Shown one piece after another: positions 33,725-42,090 of a stretch of DNA of 64,000 nt. The translations under genes and the position numbers were made by a program. Source of the stretch: Chryseobacterium sp. C-71 (lineage in GTDB: Bacteria; Bacteroidota; Bacteroidia; Flavobacteriales; Weeksellaceae); contig NZ_CP087131.1 of assembly GCF_020911865.1 (NCBI RefSeq), forward strand, positions 310,001 through 374,000, given 5' to 3'. Every line of letters begins with the position of its first letter. Within the stretch, counting starts at the first letter, position 1. A model generated the notes under the pieces. It was given only the letters and a program-made list of their open reading frames with translations. It was not told where the DNA came from and searched no databases.

Positions 33725-34189
33725 TTAATATTTTATTTCAATATCAAGCTGTCTGCCTTCTTGCAGTGCTTTTTTATCCATTGATGTTCCAGCTGCAACT
33801 CCAATGCCCAAACCGATAGGTAAACCGATGGCGAGAAGACCCATATTTCCTGAAATTATGCCAAACAAAGTTCCGATAGGCAGGCCGAAAGCAGTCATGC
33901 CAATGGCTAACCATAGATTTCTATAATAGTTTTTGGGAACAATTTTATATTCTTTTTCCAGATGTTTGATAATGATATTTTGTTTGTCCTTCAACAATTT
34001 AAACAAAGCTGTATCTCTCAGAGCTGTTGAATTTGCCTGATCAATTTCTCTGTTGATAAAGTTTATTGTCTGCTCAGAAATTTTCTTTTGCTTAATTTTC
34101 TCTAAAAGTTCTTCAAATTGAGCATAGATACTTGTAAGTTTCTGATTATTTATCTTATCTGAATTTAAATTTAATTGCGTGATTTCCAT
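33725..34189 (-). CDS. Hypothetical protein with coiled-coil and glycine-rich membrane hairpin
   Basis: A 154-residue protein. The first 90 residues are helical and charged. They are followed by two hydrophobic glycine-rich segments (LWLAIGMTAFGLPIGTLFGIISG and LLAIGLPIGLGIGVAAG) resembling a membrane hairpin. No family is recognised. It sits between the two M28 peptidase genes, 19 bases before copy 1, and may be cotranscribed. Confidence 0.55.
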   Translation of the reverse strand: MEITQLNLNSDKINNQKLTSIYAQFEELLEKIKQKKISEQTINFINREIDQANSTALRDTALFKLLKDKQNIIIKHLEKEYKIVPKNYYRNLWLAIGMTAFGLPIGTLFGIISGNMGLLAIGLPIGLGIGVAAGTSMDKKALQEGRQLDIEIKY

Positions 34190-34296
34190 TTTGTTTTGAT
34201 GTTAAAATATAATAGAAAGAGATTAACAAGCTTGATAATTATTTACTTCTTCAAAAGATTTATATATAGCCAAAATTTGGTTTGATTTTAATTAAT

Positions 34297-35694
34297 TTAC
34301 CAATTCTTATCAATCATAAAAACCATCTGCGTCATAACAACTGCACCCAAAAGCAACTCTCTTTTGTTGACTTTGTCGAAAGTATCTTTTTCCGAATGAT
34401 GATAATCAAAATATCTTTGGGTGTCGACTACCAGTTCCATTAATGGAATATCCAGTTTTTTCAATGGTGCAATATCCTGAATGGCATAGGTTTGGTCGAA
34501 ATCGTAAACTCCGTAAGGAAGAAAATACTCTTTCCAAGGGAAAATCAAACGGCGTCTTTGTGGTGACATATCAAGAGAAAAACCTCTCGGAGAATATCCT
34601 CCGGAATCTGAACCCAAAGCAATGATATGTTTTTCTTCTTTCTTTTTAACCTGCGCTGCGTATGTTTCTCTTCCTTGTCCGCCATTTTCACTGTTCGCAT
34701 ACAAAACAACTCGTATGGTGTGATTATTATCGTAACCTAAAGCTTTAAATGCTCTTAAAACTTCCAGACATTGAACAACTCCCGAACCGTCATCGTGAGC
34801 GCCTTCTGCAAAATCCCATGAATCGAGTTGAGCACCTAAAACAATAACTTTGGCATCTTTTTTTCCGGGAATTTCTCCAATGATATTATGGTTGATGGTT
34901 TCGCCTTTTGATTCGGCAGTCATGTTCAGTTTTGCTTTTACGTTTTGCTTTTTTAAAAGTTTTTCTAACTCGTCTGCAGATTTTACTCCAATTGTTAAAG
35001 CCGGAATTTTTACTTTATCGTCTGGTTCGTAATAGATTTGTTTTGCATGAGGAATATCGTCTGAAGCAGTTGTAAGTGATCTTATAATCAAACCTCTTGC
35101 TCCTTTTTTACCAATCACAGAAGCGGAAAGCAATTTAGATTTAGCAGCAATTAGATAAGAATCTACCGTGCTGATCAATTTTTGGTCGATAGGATAGTTT
35201 ACAAAAATAATTTTATCTTTTACCTGCGCACTCGTAAGATTAACCAACTCCTGAACATCATTTACCAAAAGAATATCGTAAATCATATCTTTCCCACCCG
35301 TACCTTCAGAATTTCCGAAAGAAACCATACGGATGTTTTTCCACTCACCATTTCCGGCTTTAATCTGTAGAGATTCTCTGCCTCTAATCCAGATGGGAAC
35401 CCTAACTTCCTGTTTCCAGATGTTTTCTGCACCAGCTTCCTTGAGGTTTTTTTCTGCCCATTCGGTCGCTTTTGCATAACCAGGAGTTGCGCTGAAACGA
35501 GGTCCGACACCTTTTGTCAATTCGCCAAGATTATCGTACGCAGTTCCGTTGGTCATGATTTCATCTGAAATTTTCTTAAACTCATCGATATAATTAAATT
35601 TCGGAATCGGCTTCGGCTTTTTGACTGGCTTCTTTTGAGAAAATAAAAATCCACTCAAAAAGAGTGGAAATATGATGAGCAGAATTTTTTTCAT
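34297..35694 (-). CDS. Secreted M28 family zinc peptidase, copy 2
   Basis: A 465-residue paralogue of the gene at 32347 with the same domain order. Metal-site segments are GAQLDSWDFAEGAHDDGSG, YANSENGGQGRE, GSDSGGYSPRG and YHHSEKDTFDKVN. Two changes are notable: the first metal histidine (GGHLD in copy 1) reads GAQLD, and the EEN catalytic pair reads SEN. Loss of the usual metal-binding His and first Glu suggests reduced or altered activity. I chose the ATG beginning MKKILLIIFPLF at 35694 over an upstream one. Confidence 0.85.
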   Translation of the reverse strand: MKKILLIIFPLFLSGFLFSQKKPVKKPKPIPKFNYIDEFKKISDEIMTNGTAYDNLGELTKGVGPRFSATPGYAKATEWAEKNLKEAGAENIWKQEVRVPIWIRGRESLQIKAGNGEWKNIRMVSFGNSEGTGGKDMIYDILLVNDVQELVNLTSAQVKDKIIFVNYPIDQKLISTVDSYLIAAKSKLLSASVIGKKGARGLIIRSLTTASDDIPHAKQIYYEPDDKVKIPALTIGVKSADELEKLLKKQNVKAKLNMTAESKGETINHNIIGEIPGKKDAKVIVLGAQLDSWDFAEGAHDDGSGVVQCLEVLRAFKALGYDNNHTIRVVLYANSENGGQGRETYAAQVKKKEEKHIIALGSDSGGYSPRGFSLDMSPQRRRLIFPWKEYFLPYGVYDFDQTYAIQDIAPLKKLDIPLMELVVDTQRYFDYHHSEKDTFDKVNKRELLLGAVVMTQMVFMIDKNW

Positions 35695-35770
35695 TGTACT
35701 GACCTTTTCTTTTCGGTGCATAAAAATAAAGAAAAATTAAGTAAGTATTTTAAATTTTGATCTTGGTTGT

Positions 35771-35860
35771 ATATTTTAACGCAAAGTTCGAAGATTTTTT
35801 GACTACTAACTGTTTTTAAGTTCGCTAAGGCGTTCTACTTGGCAAAGACCACGAAGATTT
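35771..35860 (-). repeat. Dispersed intergenic repeat, copy A
   Basis: Read on the minus strand it runs from a TCTTCGTGG-TCTTTGCC start through AAGTAGAACGCCTTAGCGAAC to CTTCGAACTTTGCGTTAAAAT. It aligns over about 90 bases with 62130-62223 on the plus strand, sharing AAGTAGAACGCCTT and ACTTTG-GTTAAAAT. It is noncoding. Confidence 0.65.
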
Positions 35861-35884
35861 TAATTTAAATAAAAATTTCATGAT

Positions 35885-35920
35885 AAAAAAAATCCTCAAA
35901 ACTATTAATAATTTTGAGGA
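35885..35920 (-). terminator. Rho-independent terminator of the serC-serA-DUF1015 operon
   Basis: TCCTCAAAA (35893-35901) and TTTTGAGGA (35912-35920) pair. The A run at 35885-35892 gives the T tail on the minus strand. It lies 69 bases beyond the DUF1015 stop, after a short stretch with tandem TTGGCT-like units. Confidence 0.8.
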
Positions 35921-35988
35921 AATATTATATTTCAATTTTTCGCTTCGAATGGTAAGCAATAAGCCAAAAGCCAATCGCCAGCAGCCAA

Positions 35989-37230
35989 TTACTTCATGTC
36001 GTACATCAACAATGCAGTTACCAATTTTGGTTCAATGAACGTACATTTCGGAGGCATACGGAGTTTTAAATCAGATATTTTAATCATATCATTAAAGCTC
36101 ACAGGATAAATTCCGAAACCTACTTTTCCTTCTCCACTATCAACTTTTTCTTTTAAAAGCTTGATTCCTTCGATGTTTGAACTTCCTTTGATGTAAGAAA
36201 TCTGGTCTGAACTATCTGAATCTTCAATCTTCAAAATGTCTTTTATAATATATTTATCTAAAAGATGATGATCTAAATTATCCAAAGACATCTCCTGAGA
36301 ACGAAGGTCATGCTTTACGTGAAGAGAGTAGAACTTCCCATCGATGTACATAGAAATGTGAAATTTCTGCGACGGATAGTATGGAGCTTGTTCTTTTTCA
36401 TGAATTAAGAAATATTTCTCAAGACTTTTCAGAAATTCTTCTGTCGTCAAATCTCCGATGCTTTTCACAATTCTGTTATAGTCGTGAATCTTGATTGATT
36501 GGTTGGAAACAATGAAGCTGTAAACAAAGTTATAAGCTTCTGTACCATTGTGCTTTTTATTTTTATCCTTAAGACGCTTTGCGTGAAGCGCAGTAGAACC
36601 AATTCTGTGGTGACCGTCGGCAATGTAGAAAGAATCAATCTGATCGATCACTTCCTTGAACTGCTGTAGTTTCAGACGGTTATCTATTCTCCAGATTTTG
36701 TGTCTGATCCCAACTGTATCCACATGATTAAAAATCGGAACATTTTTCTCCTCATGATTCATCAGCAATTCAATTTTTGAATTGGATGGATACGTTAATA
36801 ATACAGGTTCTGCCTGAAGGTTTACTTTATCTAAATAATGAGCCAATTTCTCTTTCCTCTGAGGAATGGTACTTTCGTGTCTTTTGATTTTACCAGCCCA
36901 AAAATCTTCTATATTAGTTAACCCTAAAAGTCCTCTAAAAACCTGTTTGTTTGGGTAGATCTGCTCATACAAATAATATGAAGAACTGTCTTGAACCAAC
37001 GTTTTATCCTCCATGAGTTCCTCAAAGGTCGTGCGAATCTTCCTTAAATTCCGGTCGACATCTTTAGATTTACTTACAACATAGGGTTTGATCATATTGA
37101 TGTAAGTCTTTTCTTTTTGCGCTTTTTCAGCGATTTCAGCCTGCGTGAAATTATCTAAAGGATGAGTAGGAAATGTAGACTCATGATCTTTATGAGGTCT
37201 TATTCCACGGAAAGGTTTAAAAACTGGCAT
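35989..37230 (-). CDS. DUF1015 family protein of the serine operon
   Basis: A 413-residue soluble protein of the DUF1015 (SerC/SerA-linked) family. Characteristic segments are MPVFKPFRGIRP at the N-terminus, YYLYEQ, FYIADGHHRIGSTA (the conserved GHHR) and the C-terminal GIYPVSFNDMIKISDLKLRMPPKCTFIEPK. The ATG at 37230 is preferred because the family begins with this motif. It is the third gene after serC and serA; the context suggests a link to serine metabolism, but biochemical function is unclear. Confidence 0.88.
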   Translation of the reverse strand: MPVFKPFRGIRPHKDHESTFPTHPLDNFTQAEIAEKAQKEKTYINMIKPYVVSKSKDVDRNLRKIRTTFEELMEDKTLVQDSSSYYLYEQIYPNKQVFRGLLGLTNIEDFWAGKIKRHESTIPQRKEKLAHYLDKVNLQAEPVLLTYPSNSKIELLMNHEEKNVPIFNHVDTVGIRHKIWRIDNRLKLQQFKEVIDQIDSFYIADGHHRIGSTALHAKRLKDKNKKHNGTEAYNFVYSFIVSNQSIKIHDYNRIVKSIGDLTTEEFLKSLEKYFLIHEKEQAPYYPSQKFHISMYIDGKFYSLHVKHDLRSQEMSLDNLDHHLLDKYIIKDILKIEDSDSSDQISYIKGSSNIEGIKLLKEKVDSGEGKVGFGIYPVSFNDMIKISDLKLRMPPKCTFIEPKLVTALLMYDMK

Positions 37231-37237
37231 ATATAAT

Positions 37238-38197
37238 TTATAGTTTCTTTTTAATCTCAATAATCTGTTCTGCAAGCTCTACACCTATTTTTTCCTGAGC
37301 ATCGATGGTGTTTCCGCCAAGATGGGGGGTGAGAGACAGGTTAGGATTCATTAATAAAATCAATTCTGGAGTCGGCTCAGTTTCGAAAACATCTAAGGCT
37401 GCTCCGGCAACTTTTCCTGATTCAATATAACTTACCAAGCTTACTTCATTAATGACACCGCCTCTTGCAGTGTTTACAATAAACACACCATCTTCCATTT
37501 TTTCAAATTCGGGGGTGTCTACAACATATTCATTCGTTTTTGGCGTGTTGATGCTGATAAAATCTGTGTCTTTGTAGAAAGCATCAGAATCGTTGGTTGA
37601 TGTAACTTCAAAATCAACAGTTTGTCCGTCAAAAAAACTCAAACTGATGGTTTTTGTTTTTGGTTTTCTAGTCAGAACTTTTACTTTCATTCCTAAAGAA
37701 ATTCCCATCTTCACCACTTCCTGACCAATACTTCCAAATCCTATCACTCCCAAGGTTTTACCTGAAAGCTCATACGCATTGTTGAAAGATTTTTTCAAAG
37801 CATTGAAATGAGTATCGCCTTCCAATGGCATCAACCTGTTGGATTCGTGAAGAAATCTTGCTAATGAAAAGAAATGCGCAAAAACCAACTCAGCAACCGA
37901 TCTTGATGATGCGTTTGGAGTGTTGATTACGTACAAACCTTTTTCAATGGCATATTCTACATCAATATTGTCCATTCCGATACCGCCTCTTCCGACAATT
38001 TTCAGACCCGGACAAGCATCAATCAAATCTTGTCTTACTTTGGTAGCACTTCTCACCAAAAGAACGTCTACGTTATTTTCGTTAATGAAATTAATAACGT
38101 GATCCTGCGCAACTCTGTTGTCGAGCACTTCGATTCCTGCTGCTTTTAAAGCAAGTTCCCCTGCTTTGGAAATTCCGTCGTTAGCTAAGATTTTCAT
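37238..38197 (-). CDS. serA: D-3-phosphoglycerate dehydrogenase
   Basis: A 319-residue D-2-hydroxyacid dehydrogenase without a C-terminal ACT domain (short form). NAD-binding motif is GVIGFGSIGQEV; catalytic Arg, Glu and His segments are VNTARGGVINE, DVFETEP and LTPHLGGNT. It oxidises 3-phosphoglycerate, the first step of serine synthesis. The gene follows serC by about 107 bases, and DUF1015 begins 7 bases after its stop. Confidence 0.93.
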   Translation of the reverse strand: MKILANDGISKAGELALKAAGIEVLDNRVAQDHVINFINENNVDVLLVRSATKVRQDLIDACPGLKIVGRGGIGMDNIDVEYAIEKGLYVINTPNASSRSVAELVFAHFFSLARFLHESNRLMPLEGDTHFNALKKSFNNAYELSGKTLGVIGFGSIGQEVVKMGISLGMKVKVLTRKPKTKTISLSFFDGQTVDFEVTSTNDSDAFYKDTDFISINTPKTNEYVVDTPEFEKMEDGVFIVNTARGGVINEVSLVSYIESGKVAGAALDVFETEPTPELILLMNPNLSLTPHLGGNTIDAQEKIGVELAEQIIEIKKKL

Positions 38198-38304
38198 ATT
38201 TTTTTCAATTTAAGGATTTTAAGATTAATTATTAAAAAATTCAATGATTTTGCTTAATCAATTTAATCTTGTCATCTTTCAATTTTTGAGTTGCCTAATT
38301 TAAG

Positions 38305-39369
38305 TTATTTTATTGACTTCATCACATCAACCAAAACCTGCACGCTTTCAATAGGTAAGGCATTATAGAGACTTGCTCTGTATCCCCCTAAACTTCTGTG
38401 ACCGTTCAGTCCGCTGATTCCTGCGGCTTTCCATGCAGCATCAAATTCTTCTTTTTTGCTGTCGTCAATTAATTTAAATGAAACATTCATCAAAGAACGG
38501 TCTTCTTCAACGCAGAAAGTCTCAAATAATGGATTGCTGTCGATTTCGCTGTATAAAAGTTTTGCTTTGGCTTCGTTTCTTGCTTCAGCAGCAGCAATTC
38601 CTCCGTTGTTTTCTAAATGCTGTAATGTCAATAAAGATGCATACACAGGGAAAACCGGTGGAGTATTGTACATTGATTCTTTTGAAATATGCTGAGAATA
38701 ATCTAAGATTGAGAACATGTTTTCTCTTCCTGTTTTGCCAAGAATTTCTTTTTTTATTACCACTAAAGTAACTCCTGCAGGTCCCATGTTTTTCTGAGCT
38801 CCGGCGTAGATTAAATCAAATTTAGAAAAATCTAATTGTCTTGAGAAAATATCAGAACTCATGTCACAAACCATCAAAGTATCGACCTCTGGGAATGACT
38901 TCATTTGAGTTCCGTAGATTGTATTGTTTGAAGTACAGTGAAAATAATCATATTCTGAACCTATTGTATAATCTTTAGGAATAAATGAATAGTTTTCTTC
39001 TTTTGAAGAACCTACAACATCTACTGTTCCTACTTTTTTGGCTTCTTTAATTGCTCCAGCAGCCCAAGTTCCTGTATCTAGATAAGCAGCTTTTCCGCCC
39101 ACTTTCATCAAATTATAAGGAACCATCGCAAACTGCAGACTTGCGCCACCTCCCAAATACAAAACTTCATAATCATCACCCAAATTCATCAATCTTTTTA
39201 CAATTGCACGAGCTTCATCCATTACCGCAACAAAATCTTTGCTTCTGTGCGAAATTTCAAGAAGAGATAAACCGATTCCGTTAAAATCTAAAACTGCTGC
39301 TGCTGATTTTTCGAATACTTCCTGAGGTAAGATACATGGTCCTGCGCTGAAATTGTGCTTTTTGCTCAT
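38305..39369 (-). CDS. serC: Phosphoserine aminotransferase
   Basis: A 354-residue PLP enzyme. It begins KHNFSAGPCILP as in SerC. The PLP lysine is in YAGAQKNMGPAG, with LYLGGGASLQF upstream and a C-terminal GLNGHRSLGGYRASLYNALP. It makes phosphoserine from phosphohydroxypyruvate and glutamate. It is the first gene of the serC-serA-DUF1015 cluster. Confidence 0.97.
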   Translation of the reverse strand: MSKKHNFSAGPCILPQEVFEKSAAAVLDFNGIGLSLLEISHRSKDFVAVMDEARAIVKRLMNLGDDYEVLYLGGGASLQFAMVPYNLMKVGGKAAYLDTGTWAAGAIKEAKKVGTVDVVGSSKEENYSFIPKDYTIGSEYDYFHCTSNNTIYGTQMKSFPEVDTLMVCDMSSDIFSRQLDFSKFDLIYAGAQKNMGPAGVTLVVIKKEILGKTGRENMFSILDYSQHISKESMYNTPPVFPVYASLLTLQHLENNGGIAAAEARNEAKAKLLYSEIDSNPLFETFCVEEDRSLMNVSFKLIDDSKKEEFDAAWKAAGISGLNGHRSLGGYRASLYNALPIESVQVLVDVMKSIK

Positions 39370-39447
39370 AATTTTACTTTTTGTTTTTTGAGATTTTGCG
39401 GATTTCTCAATCTGCTATTTCGTATTTGATTTATAAAAATATAAAGA

Positions 39448-39478
39448 TAAAAAAACCGTCTCAAGAAAAATGAGACGG
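39448..39478 (-). terminator. Rho-independent terminator of ferredoxin gene
   Basis: CCGTCTCA (39456-39463) pairs with TGAGACGG (39471-39478). The A run at 39448-39455 supplies the T tail on the minus strand. It partly isolates the ferredoxin gene from serC. Confidence 0.85.
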
Positions 39479-39485
39479 CGTATTT

Positions 39486-39836
39486 TTATTCACCGTGTAA
39501 AAATGCTTTTTTGTTTAGTAATGCTTCTTCAGATTCTACATGATCTTCATCCGGAACACAGCAGTCTACAGGGCAAACCGCTGCACACTGTGGCTCTTCA
39601 TGGAAGCCTTTACATTCTGTACATTTATCAGTAACAATGAAATAAACATCATCATTTACGGGCTCTTGTGGTGCATCTGCATCTACCGTTAATCCCGATG
39701 GTAATGTTACTGTACCTTTTAATTCGGTACCTTCGGAAGCTTTCCAGTCAACTGCTCCTTCATATATTGCATTGTTGGGACATTCTGGTTCGCAGGCTCC
39801 GCAATTAATGCATTCATCAGTTATTTTAATAGCCAT
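39486..39836 (-). CDS. Ferredoxin with two [4Fe-4S] clusters
   Basis: A 116-residue bacterial-type ferredoxin. Cluster motifs are CINCGACEPECP (residues 11-22) and CTECKGFHEEPQCAAVCP in the second half. The second has the Cys-x2-Cys-x8-Cys-x3-Cys spacing of long-loop ferredoxins. A 40-residue insert separates the two. It lies upstream of serC as in other Bacteroidota and is divergent from the acyl-CoA reductase. Confidence 0.93.
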   Translation of the reverse strand: MAIKITDECINCGACEPECPNNAIYEGAVDWKASEGTELKGTVTLPSGLTVDADAPQEPVNDDVYFIVTDKCTECKGFHEEPQCAAVCPVDCCVPDEDHVESEEALLNKKAFLHGE

Positions 39837-39859
39837 CGCTAATTTTTTTTAAATTTGCA

Positions 39860-39867
39860 CAAAATTA
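39860..39867 (-). promoter_or_regulatory. Bacteroidota -7 promoter element of ferredoxin gene
   Basis: On the minus strand TAATTTTG matches TAnnTTTG and ends 23 bases before the ferredoxin ATG. No clear -33 element is seen. Confidence 0.4.
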
Positions 39868-39895
39868 CAAAATATTCCCCACTTTTACAGTAATT

Positions 39896-40930
39896 ATGAA
39901 TATCGAAAAACAAGTTTTAGGACTTATTAAATTAAGTGATTATATAAAGAGCTATTTAGCAGAAAATAATGAAGATTTTAACGAAAATGATTCTGAATTT
40001 GAATCGGTAGTGAAAAAGTCTGAAATAGAAAACCCTTGGTTTACCATAGAAAATCAAAAATATGCTTTAAAGCAATGGTCGGATTTGTTGACAGATGAGA
40101 ATTTGAAGTCTTGGCTCAGCAATTATTCACCATCAAAAACCACGAAAAAAGTTGGATTAATCCTTGCCGGAAATATTCCTTTGGTGGGATGGCACGATGT
40201 GATTTCAGTGGTTCTGAGCAATCATGTTCCTTTGATTAAATTATCTTCAAAAGACAAACAGATGATTCCTTTTTTATTAAAAAAATGGAAAGAATTTTCT
40301 GAGAATGAAATTGAGTATGAGTTTGTTGAGAGATTGACAGATTTTGATGCCGTTATCGCTACAGGAAGCAATAATACGGCAAGATATTTAGAATATTATT
40401 TTAAAAATCATTTAAGCATTATTAGAAAAAACAGAACTTCGATTGCAGTTATAAAAGGTGATGAAACGGAAGAAGAATTAAAACTTTTGGCTCAGGATAT
40501 TTTCCAATATTTTGGATTAGGATGCAGAAATGTGACGAGACTTTTTATTCCGGAAGATTTTGTTATTGATAGAGTTTTTGAAAGTTTTATCGATTTTAAA
40601 GAAATCGTTAATCATAATAAGTATGCCAACAATTACGATTACAATCGTGCGGTTTATCTTTTGAATCAAGATAAATTCTGGGACAATAATTTCGTAATGC
40701 TGAAAGAAGATGAGAAACTTTTCAGTCCTTTGTCTGTGATTCATTTCAGCAGATATTCTTCTTTGGATGATGTGAAAAATTTCATTAATGAAAATGAAGA
40801 AGATATTCAATGTGTCGTTGGTAAAAATGATTTGGGAATGGAAACGGTATATTTCGGTGAAGCCCAAAACCCTGGACTTGATACGTATGCGGACAATGTA
40901 GATACGATGCAGTTTTTGGAGGTTATTTAA
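39896..40930 (+). CDS. Acyl-CoA reductase (LuxC-like)
   Basis: A 344-residue protein of the aldehyde dehydrogenase superfamily, LuxC/acyl-CoA reductase group. Motifs: GLILAGNIPLVGWHDV (nucleotide-binding region), ATGSNNTARYLEYYF and FGLGCRNVTRLFIP, in which Cys is the likely thioester nucleophile. It would reduce an acyl-CoA or acyl thioester to an aldehyde. Divergence from the ferredoxin gene is conserved in Flavobacteriia, but a functional link is unproven. Confidence 0.85.
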   Translation: MNIEKQVLGLIKLSDYIKSYLAENNEDFNENDSEFESVVKKSEIENPWFTIENQKYALKQWSDLLTDENLKSWLSNYSPSKTTKKVGLILAGNIPLVGWHDVISVVLSNHVPLIKLSSKDKQMIPFLLKKWKEFSENEIEYEFVERLTDFDAVIATGSNNTARYLEYYFKNHLSIIRKNRTSIAVIKGDETEEELKLLAQDIFQYFGLGCRNVTRLFIPEDFVIDRVFESFIDFKEIVNHNKYANNYDYNRAVYLLNQDKFWDNNFVMLKEDEKLFSPLSVIHFSRYSSLDDVKNFINENEEDIQCVVGKNDLGMETVYFGEAQNPGLDTYADNVDTMQFLEVI

Positions 40931-40938
40931 TGTTTTCC

Positions 40939-41084
40939 CACAGATTTCACGGATTTTCACAGATCATTATAGAAAAAATACTAAAATTATTTTTCAATAC
41001 ATTACCTTTTTTAAAAATATTCCTCTCGCAAATTCAGCTAATTTAGCAGGTTTGTTTTATGGATTAAATCCGTGAAAATCTGTG
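40939..41084. repeat. REP-like dispersed repeat with CACAGATTT-CACGGATTT ends
   Basis: The 146-bp segment starts CACAGATTTCACGGATTT (40939-40956) and ends AAATCCGTGAAAATCTGTG (41066-41084), which are inverted copies with one base difference. The centre contains CTCGCAAATTC...ATTTAGCAGG, also found at 24170. A further half copy, TCACGGATTTTCATAGAT, lies at 42346-42363 on the far side of the IS110 element. It is noncoding. Confidence 0.6.
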
Positions 41085-41088
41085 TATT

Positions 41089-42090
41089 CTAAGACATATG
41101 CAAATTATATCTCACTAAATTTACGAAAGGTTCTTCTCTTTTTACAACGGCAAACATTCTGTAAACAAGTTTACAGCAAACAGCATTAATAATGGAATTA
41201 TGGGCTTTTCCCTCTTCTTTTTTTCTCTTGTAATAAGATTTTAGCTCCTCATCGTAAATAACTGCCGAATTTGCACCATTAAAGAGTACCGTTTTAATCC
41301 TCTTATTTCTAAGCTTGCTGGTTTTGGTCTTTCCTTTAATACTCGTTCCCGAGCAATGCTCAAAGGGAGCTAAACCTGCATAGCAATTGAATTTTCTGGG
41401 ATTCTGAAACGCTGTAAAATTATTAGTCAAAACAATCATATAAGCAGCGTTCAGCATACCTACTCCTTTTACTTTGGTTATTTTCTTATAATTCGTGCTT
41501 ATTTGCTGTTGTTTATCAATTTCCTGCTGTATTCTTTTTTCTACCAAATCAATATTGTTGTCCAATCGTTTGATGTGTTCTGCAATCTCATCTATTTGAT
41601 AGCTAACATCGGCAATTTTATTTATTTGATGAAAAGATTGTTTCTCATTTTTAAACTGCGTTCTTATCTTTATCAAATGGTTTCTGTAGGTCAGAAGGTT
41701 TTTTATTATAAGAATTTCTTTCTCCGGAAGAGCATGGATTTTGAGTTCATTACAGTGAACTTTTGCATACCTTGCTATTCTCCACGAATCTACTTTATCA
41801 TTTTTCCCTCTCTGAATTCCCTGACTCAACTTTATTTCCAAGGCAGGAATCTGATAATAAGGCAGATTATGGTTTTCTAATATTTTAGCAAGAAGAAGCC
41901 CGTAGTTACCGGTGTTTTCAAAGCAATACCGTAACTGGGAATCCTTTCTTACGTTAGTTGAAATCATCTTTTCAACTCCTTCAACCGAGTTTTCTACCTT
42001 AAAGAAAATCTCTTTTTCGTCATTCTCACTCATTACACAGACATCCAATGTATCTTTAGAAATGTCTATTCCGACAAAATAATTTTTCAT
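41089..42090 (-). CDS. IS110 family transposase (DEDD recombinase)
   Basis: A 333-residue intact recombinase. The N-terminal RuvC-like DEDD domain shows GIDISKDTLDV (first Asp), CFENTGNYG (Glu) and GKNDKVDSWRIARYA (the Asp pair). The C-terminal Tnp20 domain has KVKGVGMLNAAYMI and FNCYAGLAPFEHCSG, whose Ser is the expected catalytic serine. No stop or frameshift interrupts it, so the element may be active. Its stop lies almost at the element edge, giving a very short right end and a long noncoding left end. Confidence 0.95.
   Translation of the reverse strand: MKNYFVGIDISKDTLDVCVMSENDEKEIFFKVENSVEGVEKMISTNVRKDSQLRYCFENTGNYGLLLAKILENHNLPYYQIPALEIKLSQGIQRGKNDKVDSWRIARYAKVHCNELKIHALPEKEILIIKNLLTYRNHLIKIRTQFKNEKQSFHQINKIADVSYQIDEIAEHIKRLDNNIDLVEKRIQQEIDKQQQISTNYKKITKVKGVGMLNAAYMIVLTNNFTAFQNPRKFNCYAGLAPFEHCSGTSIKGKTKTSKLRNKRIKTVLFNGANSAVIYDEELKSYYKRKKEEGKAHNSIINAVCCKLVYRMFAVVKREEPFVNLVRYNLHMS

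Noticed and set aside
40517..40960. 147-codon minus-strand frame antisense to the acyl-CoA reductase
   Set aside because: Ile- and Arg-rich reverse reading of a conserved gene, without leader or domain.
41503..41880. 125-codon plus-strand frame antisense to the IS110 transposase
   Set aside because: It mirrors the coiled-coil part of the transposase; no second gene is expected in IS110 elements.
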